The notes beneath the pieces were generated by a model. It ran no database searches. It saw only the letters and a program-made list of their open reading frames with translations, and was not told where the DNA came from. Shown one piece after another: positions 59,776-64,000 of a DNA stretch of 64,000 nt; the stretch's first letter is position 1; the number at the start of each line of letters is the position of its first letter. Source of the stretch: Dethiothermospora halolimnae (GTDB lineage: Bacteria; Bacillota; Clostridia; Tissierellales; VENL01); NCBI RefSeq assembly GCF_037577855.1, contig NZ_JBAKFX010000013.1, positions 13,343 through 77,342 of the forward strand, given 5' to 3'. A program made the translations under genes and the position numbers.

Positions 59776-61380
59776 CTATTTTAATAATGATACTTCCCTT
59801 AATATTACATCTTCATTACGTTCTTCTACGGCTCTAATCGACCATTCATTTTGGAATAGTAATACAGGTTCCTTTTCTTCATTTTCAACAATCATAGTGT
59901 CCATCGTAATAGAGAATGTACTGGGATCAAAGTTATCCATTTCTACCCAACGAATATATCGATAAGGTAACTTTTCCATAATTATATCAACACCATATTC
60001 GTTTTTTAAACGATATTCTAATACTTCAAACTGAAGAACACCAACTACACCGATAATTAATTCTCCAACACCAATGTTAGGCTTCCTATATACTTGGATG
60101 GCACCCTCTTCTGCTAATTGAGATATACCCTTTAAAAATTGTTTTCTTTTAAGGGTATTTTTCATATAAACCTTGGCAAAATGTTCAGGTGCGAATTGGG
60201 GTATGCCCTCATATTTTAAATTCGATTTTTTCTGGGAAAGTGTATCGCCGATATTAAATATACCTGGGTCATGGATACCTATGATATCTCCTGGATAAGC
60301 ACTATCTACAATAACACGATCTTGGGCTAAAAATTGTTGAGGTTGGGATAATCTTACTTTTTTATCTCTTTGTACATGATTAACAACCATCCCCTTTTCA
60401 AACTTTCCAGAACAAATTCTTAAGAAAGCTATTCTATCCCTATGGGCAGCATTCATGTTGGCTTGAATCTTAAAAATAAATCCAGAAAAATCCTTTGATT
60501 CAGGATTAACTTCGCCTAAGTTGCTTTTCCTTGGCCTTGGGGGCATGGTTATATCTAAAAATGACTCTAAAAATGGTTCAACACCAAAGTTTGTAAGGGC
60601 GCTTCCAAAAAATACAGGAGTTAAGTTACCATTTAGTATTTCTTCTATGTCAAAGTCATCCCCTGCCACATCAAGGAGTTCTATTTCACTTTGTATTTGT
60701 TCATGAAGATCTTGACCTAATAAGTCACCAAATTTATCATCTGAAATATCTCCTGTTACTGTTTTAGCAATAGATTGACCATGGTTTCCACCACCGAAGA
60801 CTTCAATTTGTTTTTTCTTACGATTGAAAACACCTTTAAAGTTTTGTCCTTCACCTATTGGCCAGTTCATAGGATAAGATTTTATTCCTAATGCCTTTTC
60901 AATATCTTCTAATAGTTCAAAGGGATCTTTACCTACACGGTCCAACTTATTGATAAATGTAAATATAGGGATCCCCCTCATCTTACAGACGTGAAAAAGT
61001 TTTTTGGTTTGGTCCTCAACACCCTTGGCTGAGTCAATAACCATAACAGCACTATCTGCTGCCATCAGAGTTCTATATGTATCTTCACTGAAATCCTGGT
61101 GACCGGGAGTATCTAGGATATTGATACAAAAGTTATTGTATTCAAACTGAAGCACACTGGAGGTAACAGAAATACCTCTTTGTTTTTCAATTTCCATCCA
61201 ATCTGATACAGCATGTTTATTAGATCTTCTTGATTTAATGGACCCTGCTTCTCTGATAGCTCCTCCGTATAAAAGAAATTTTTCCGTTAATGTGGTTTTA
61301 CCAGCATCAGGGTGGGATATAATAGCGAAGGTTCTTCTTCTTCTAACTTCGTCAATAAAACTTAAATTCTTTTGTGTCAT
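59776..61380 (-). CDS. prfC: Peptide chain release factor 3
   Basis: A 534-residue translational GTPase that recycles release factors RF1 and RF2 after termination. G1 is S-H-P-D-A-G-K-T-T, G2 region R-G-I-S-V-T-S-S-V, G3 D-T-P-G-H, and G4 N-K-L-D. The length is as usual for RF3 (about 530). It stands alone, leftward, between two terminators and promoters of other genes. Confidence 0.96.
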   Translation of the reverse strand: MTQKNLSFIDEVRRRRTFAIISHPDAGKTTLTEKFLLYGGAIREAGSIKSRRSNKHAVSDWMEIEKQRGISVTSSVLQFEYNNFCINILDTPGHQDFSEDTYRTLMAADSAVMVIDSAKGVEDQTKKLFHVCKMRGIPIFTFINKLDRVGKDPFELLEDIEKALGIKSYPMNWPIGEGQNFKGVFNRKKKQIEVFGGGNHGQSIAKTVTGDISDDKFGDLLGQDLHEQIQSEIELLDVAGDDFDIEEILNGNLTPVFFGSALTNFGVEPFLESFLDITMPPRPRKSNLGEVNPESKDFSGFIFKIQANMNAAHRDRIAFLRICSGKFEKGMVVNHVQRDKKVRLSQPQQFLAQDRVIVDSAYPGDIIGIHDPGIFNIGDTLSQKKSNLKYEGIPQFAPEHFAKVYMKNTLKRKQFLKGISQLAEEGAIQVYRKPNIGVGELIIGVVGVLQFEVLEYRLKNEYGVDIIMEKLPYRYIRWVEMDNFDPSTFSITMDTMIVENEEKEPVLLFQNEWSIRAVEERNEDVILREVSLLK

Positions 61381-61559
61381 TTTTATCTTCCTTTATATAT
61401 ATTATTTATGATTACTCATATTTAAAAAAGTGTGGCACTTTTGAGCTTATACCTTTATTGTTTAACTGTCAATTATTATTTATAAATTAATGTAGAAATT
61501 AAACTATAAAGTTTATTTTTAGAATATTTCTAAAATTTATTTAACTATATGTATATATA

Positions 61560-61568
61560 TGGTATAAT
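61560..61568 (+). promoter_or_regulatory. Extended -10 promoter before the pyrophosphatase-like remnant
   Basis: TGGTATAAT is a perfect extended -10, identical to that of the cas operon. A start near 61575 would give a short leader to the ATG at 61621 and would also transcribe the PP2C gene. Confidence 0.65.
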
Positions 61569-61620
61569 ACAATTTACTATAAACTATAAGAAAAAATAGT
61601 TTAGAAAGGGGAATTGAAGA

Positions 61621-61800
61621 ATGAAATATAATAAAGAGTTCTGGCTAGCATTGGATGAATTAGTAAATTCTTGTGAAATAATAATAGATAGACCAAAGGG
61701 GACAAGACATCCTAAGTATCCTAATATTTTATATTATGTACAGAAAAAAGGGAGGAAAGTATATGGACTGTTATTATTGTTCTATAGTAGGCTCATCTAG
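61621..61800 (+). pseudogene. Truncated N-terminus of an inorganic-pyrophosphatase-like protein
   Basis: A 59-codon frame with a good ribosome binding site (AAAGGGGAATT). Its first 40 residues (F-W-L-A-L-D-E-L-V, then I-I-I-D-R-P-K-G-T-R-H-P-K-Y-P) look like the start of the pyrophosphatase-like family that continues with D-Y-G-Y-L. At residue 41 the similarity ends and the frame runs on as an alternative reading of the PP2C gene start. A deletion therefore joined this fragment to the next gene. It may still be translated and couple to PP2C translation. Confidence 0.65.
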
Positions 61801-62491
61801 AGTAAATGGAGATAAAGCTTTTTTATCAGAGGACAAAAGAGTATTTGCTATATCTGATGGGGCTTCTGGCGCCTACGATAAAGTAAAAGCCAGCACTTTG
61901 TGCATAAAACCACTTGAGAGATTAGGATATAAAAACTCTGGTTTATCACCATTAGAGTACATAAACTATTGTTTCCAAGAAGCTAATGATAATTTAATTA
62001 ATAAATCTAAGGTAGACGGAAAGTTATCCTTTGGAACAATGACTATATGTGTATTAGATAAAAGAGTTTTAAGTACTGGTATGGTTGGGGACACACCGGC
62101 TTTTTTAATAAGGGGAAATGAAATAGTTAGGCTTTGTTCTCCAAAGAAAACATATGATAGAGCCATTGAATGTGGAGTCTTAAATGAAGAAGAAGCAGAA
62201 AAAGCAATAGAAACTTTGCCAGGACCTATGAGATCAAACTTTGAAGTGTTTTTACCCATGATAATTCCGAGCATAGCTAAATCACAGATAGAAGTGTCAA
62301 CTGATGATATACTATTTATTTGTTGTGATGGAATAACTGATTGGATATCTGAGGAAGAATTAGTTGACTTTTTTAAAGAAGAAGAAAGTTTAGAGAAAAC
62401 ATGTGATAATATAATTGAAAAAATAGATAATAGATGCCCTAAAGAACATTTAGATGACAGAACCATGATAGCGGTGAAGTTCCAGTTTTAA
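61763..62491 (+). CDS. PP2C-like serine/threonine phosphatase
   Basis: 242 residues. Metal-binding aspartates appear in A-I-S-D-G-A-S-G, G-M-V-G-D-T-P-A, C-C-D-G-I-T-D and D-D-R-T. The early GSSRVNGDKAF segment corresponds to the R-x-x-N-E-D start of the fold. The frame is open further upstream, but GGGAGG (61750-61755) points to the ATG at 61763. No partner kinase is present nearby. It is transcribed from the promoter of the truncated pyrophosphatase-like gene. Confidence 0.85.
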   Translation: MDCYYCSIVGSSRVNGDKAFLSEDKRVFAISDGASGAYDKVKASTLCIKPLERLGYKNSGLSPLEYINYCFQEANDNLINKSKVDGKLSFGTMTICVLDKRVLSTGMVGDTPAFLIRGNEIVRLCSPKKTYDRAIECGVLNEEEAEKAIETLPGPMRSNFEVFLPMIIPSIAKSQIEVSTDDILFICCDGITDWISEEELVDFFKEEESLEKTCDNIIEKIDNRCPKEHLDDRTMIAVKFQF

Positions 62492-62581
62492 GAGTTAATA
62501 ATGTTTGTGAAACAAATGGTTAGAGCTCCTATCGGCATACTCAATAGAAGTTTATATTAAAAAAAGTAAATGATTTTTTTC

Positions 62582-62622
62582 TGCAAAGTATACTTGACAA
62601 AAAATGCAAAGTAAACTATACT
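62582..62622 (+). promoter_or_regulatory. Consensus promoter with duplicated TGCAAAGTA operator
   Basis: TTGACA (62594-62599), 17 bases, TATACT (62617-62622). TGCAAAGTA occurs at 62582-62590 and again at 62605-62613, on both sides of the -35. The direct repeats should bind a regulator; none is encoded next to it. Confidence 0.8.
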
Positions 62623-62749
62623 TTAAATATAGATAAGGATAGAATTTAATACATAAATATACTACATAACTAGTTTTAACATATAAGATTTTAAATCATT
62701 AAAGCTAGATATAATTTTTTTATTTCATGAAACTAGGAGGGAATAAGTC

Positions 62750-63190
62750 ATGGAAAAATTTAAAAAATCACTAAAAAGAAGAGTAAATGTACTTTGTATT
62801 ATTTTGTTATTAACTTCAAGCACGTATATAGCTCTATCAACAAATGACAATATTCTACCACAGTTACCACCATTTGTAGAAGGATTTCATATAGGTGTTT
62901 TTATTGGAGGAGTATTGATACTAGTTTACTATATAGCAAAATTTATGTCTGTTATAAATGATGAAAAGAATTTAAGGAAAATGTATATAAAAGAAAATGA
63001 TGAAAGGGGACATTTGATAGCTTATAAGACATCCCAATTTACATTGGTAGGAACAATAATTCTATTAGGAATGGGTACTATTATTTCTGGATTTTTTAAT
63101 ACAACTGTATTTTTCACATTATTATCTTGTTTAGCACTATTTCTTGTTATAATAATTATAGCTAGAATATATAACGACAAGAATAATTAA
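62750..63190 (+). CDS. Small membrane protein (DUF2178-like)
   Basis: 146 residues with four transmembrane helices (about 15-31, 45-66, 98-118 and 121-140). The cytoplasmic loop has E-N-D-E-R-G-H-L-I, a motif of small membrane proteins usually paired with an XRE-type regulator. Here the regulator gene is missing nearby. AGGAGGG precedes the ATG. Confidence 0.7.
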   Translation: MEKFKKSLKRRVNVLCIILLLTSSTYIALSTNDNILPQLPPFVEGFHIGVFIGGVLILVYYIAKFMSVINDEKNLRKMYIKENDERGHLIAYKTSQFTLVGTIILLGMGTIISGFFNTTVFFTLLSCLALFLVIIIIARIYNDKNN

Positions 63191-63213
63191 ATTATATAAG
63201 AAATATGGCTAAT

Positions 63214-63255
63214 AAAAAATAGTTAGTATGGGTTAACCCATACTAACTATTTTTT
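63214..63255. terminator. Perfect 21-bp palindrome between convergent genes
   Basis: The arms 63214-63234 and 63235-63255 are exact complements without a loop. It starts with six A and ends with six T, so it can terminate both the membrane-protein gene and the leftward glutathione peroxidase gene. Confidence 0.9.
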
Positions 63256-63270
63256 ATAATAAAGTATATC

Positions 63271-63756
63271 TTAAAGTAGCTCTATTATTTTATTTTCGAT
63301 ATTTTTAGGCTTTGTAGTTGGGGCAAATCTATCTACAACATTGCCATTTCTATCTACTAAGAACTTAGTAAAATTCCACTTGATTTTTTTAGATCCAAGT
63401 AAGCCCCCTTGGTTTTCTTTTAAATGAGTATATAAAGGACTCTCATTATCACCGTTAACATCAATTTTTTCAAATATAGGATAAGTTATATTGTAGTTTT
63501 TAGGATAATTTGATTTAATCTCTTCATTAGATAATGGTTCTTGATTTTTAAATTGATTGCAAGGGAAAGCTAATATTTCTAACCCTTGATCTTTATATTT
63601 TTTATAGATTTCTTCCAATTCACCGAATTGGGATTTTAAACCTCACTCAGAGGCAGTATTAACTATTAAAAGTACTTTATTTTTGTATTTGTCAAGTTTA
63701 ATATCTTGTCCATCGATTCTTCTTACTGTAATATCATATATTGACACAAATAACAT
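63271..63756 (-). CDS. Selenocysteine-containing glutathione peroxidase
   Basis: Reading the minus strand from ATG at 63756 to TAA gives 161 residues, the usual GPx length, if the in-frame TGA at 63645-63643 is decoded as selenocysteine at position 38. The context N-T-A-S-E-U-G-L is the active site, where other bacteria have Cys or Sec. Further family marks are F-P-C-N-Q-F and W-N-F-T-K-F-L. It reduces peroxides with thiols. GGAT-type sequence precedes the ATG weakly. Frame, length, active-site position and the SECIS hairpin together make a simple nonsense mutation unlikely. It implies that the organism has SelA, SelB and SelD. Confidence 0.88.
63615..63645 (-). promoter_or_regulatory. Bacterial SECIS element of the GPx gene
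   Basis: On the mRNA, 11 bases after the UGA, CCAATTC and GAATTGG form a 7-bp stem closed by the loop GGU. This distance and a GU in the apical loop are the known requirements for SelB binding in the E. coli formate dehydrogenase SECIS. Confidence 0.8.
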
Positions 63757-63989
63757 CCTTTCTATGAAGTAATAAATTTCTTTATGATTAATTTATACCC
63801 AATAGATTGTAATAAACCAAGCTAATCATGAAAAACTTAAATAATAATGGATTAAGAAGATATAAGATGTCATCAGGGCTATCGCATGAAAAATAATTAT
63901 TAAAATGAAATGGAAAAAATCTCAAAAAGGAATTTTAGATTTTATGTCGAATCTTTAAAATATACAAATAAAATACGAGGAGAGCAGAC

Positions 63990-64000
63990 ATGAAATTTGA
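63990..64000 (+). CDS. Start of a gene leaving the window (partial)
   Basis: ATG AAA TTT at 63990 after CGAGGAGA (63976-63983) looks like a gene start cut by the window end. The 230 bp before it show no recognisable element beyond AT-rich sequence. Confidence 0.5.

Noticed and set aside
61966..62466. A 166-codon minus-strand frame
   Set aside because: Antisense shadow of the PP2C gene, which has all metal-binding motifs.
63271..63618. GPx read as a truncated 115-residue protein
   Set aside because: The frame continues upstream through a single TGA at the catalytic position to a full-length N-terminus with a SECIS hairpin.
1..64000. tRNA, rRNA, insertion sequences, prophage or attachment sites
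   Set aside because: No cloverleaf-like sequence, transposase, integrase or long flanking repeats were seen on either strand by reading; a covariance-model scan was not possible.

Overview
This window is a low-GC (about 30 percent) chromosomal segment from a Gram-positive anaerobe, most likely class Clostridia. The evidence is strong AGGAGG-type ribosome binding sites, many TTG and GTG starts, lipoprotein signal peptides, a selenocysteine-containing glutathione peroxidase read through an in-frame TGA, and a type I-B CRISPR repeat close to the one I recall from Clostridium pasteurianum. I do not assign a genus. I saw no tRNA, rRNA, transposase or prophage.

Left part (1-23276): a cupin protein, a two-domain GNAT acetyltransferase, an ABC transporter with its own two-component system (1909-7131), a binding-protein-dependent carbohydrate-type importer (7906-11808) whose two permease halves are fused and which lacks an ATPase gene, a TldD/TldE protease pair, an AraC regulator fused to a nucleotidyltransferase, a divergent UvrA, an M23 endopeptidase, a Nudix hydrolase and a threonine aldolase. 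Perfect palindromic terminators, two dispersed short repeats and a six-unit 32-bp tandem repeat lie between these genes.

Middle (23277-38877): a complete type I-B CRISPR-Cas locus. By my count the array has 94 repeats and 93 spacers. It is transcribed left to right from a leader with a recognisable promoter and ends next to the cas operon. The operon encodes a small winged-helix protein, Cas6, Cas8b (with an internal Cas11b start), Cas7, Cas5, Cas3, Cas4, Cas1 and Cas2. Between array and operon lies the most striking object in the window: two degenerate repeats enclosing a 28-nt pseudo-spacer. The first 22 nt of that spacer match the 5' untranslated region of the cas operon. The only two mismatches are at positions 6 and 12, the positions that type I Cascade does not pair, and TTCA lies on the PAM side. 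This looks like a crRNA-like guide with which Cascade represses its own operon, the principle known as CreR.

Right part (38954-54100): a SWIM zinc-finger protein, a membrane protein and a rhomboid protease, then a divergent tellurium-resistance-type (Ter) stress island. One arm encodes a ribbon-helix-helix protein, a YceG-like protein with a duplicated N-terminal domain and TelA. The other encodes a cation/Ca exchanger, three TerD proteins, and the associated biosynthetic module (HpcH-like lyase, PRTase-TRSP, PRTase-Pelota, HAD phosphatase).

End (54270-64000): RNase Z, a leader peptide with mutually exclusive hairpins (a probable ribosome-controlled attenuator) before a CD3324-like small protein, an ABC-2 exporter, a GH5-like lipoprotein apparently lacking its nucleophile, a DUF3955 protein, RF3, a truncated pyrophosphatase-like gene running into a PP2C phosphatase, a small membrane protein with a textbook promoter, and the selenoprotein GPx with a SECIS hairpin 11 nt downstream of its UGA.
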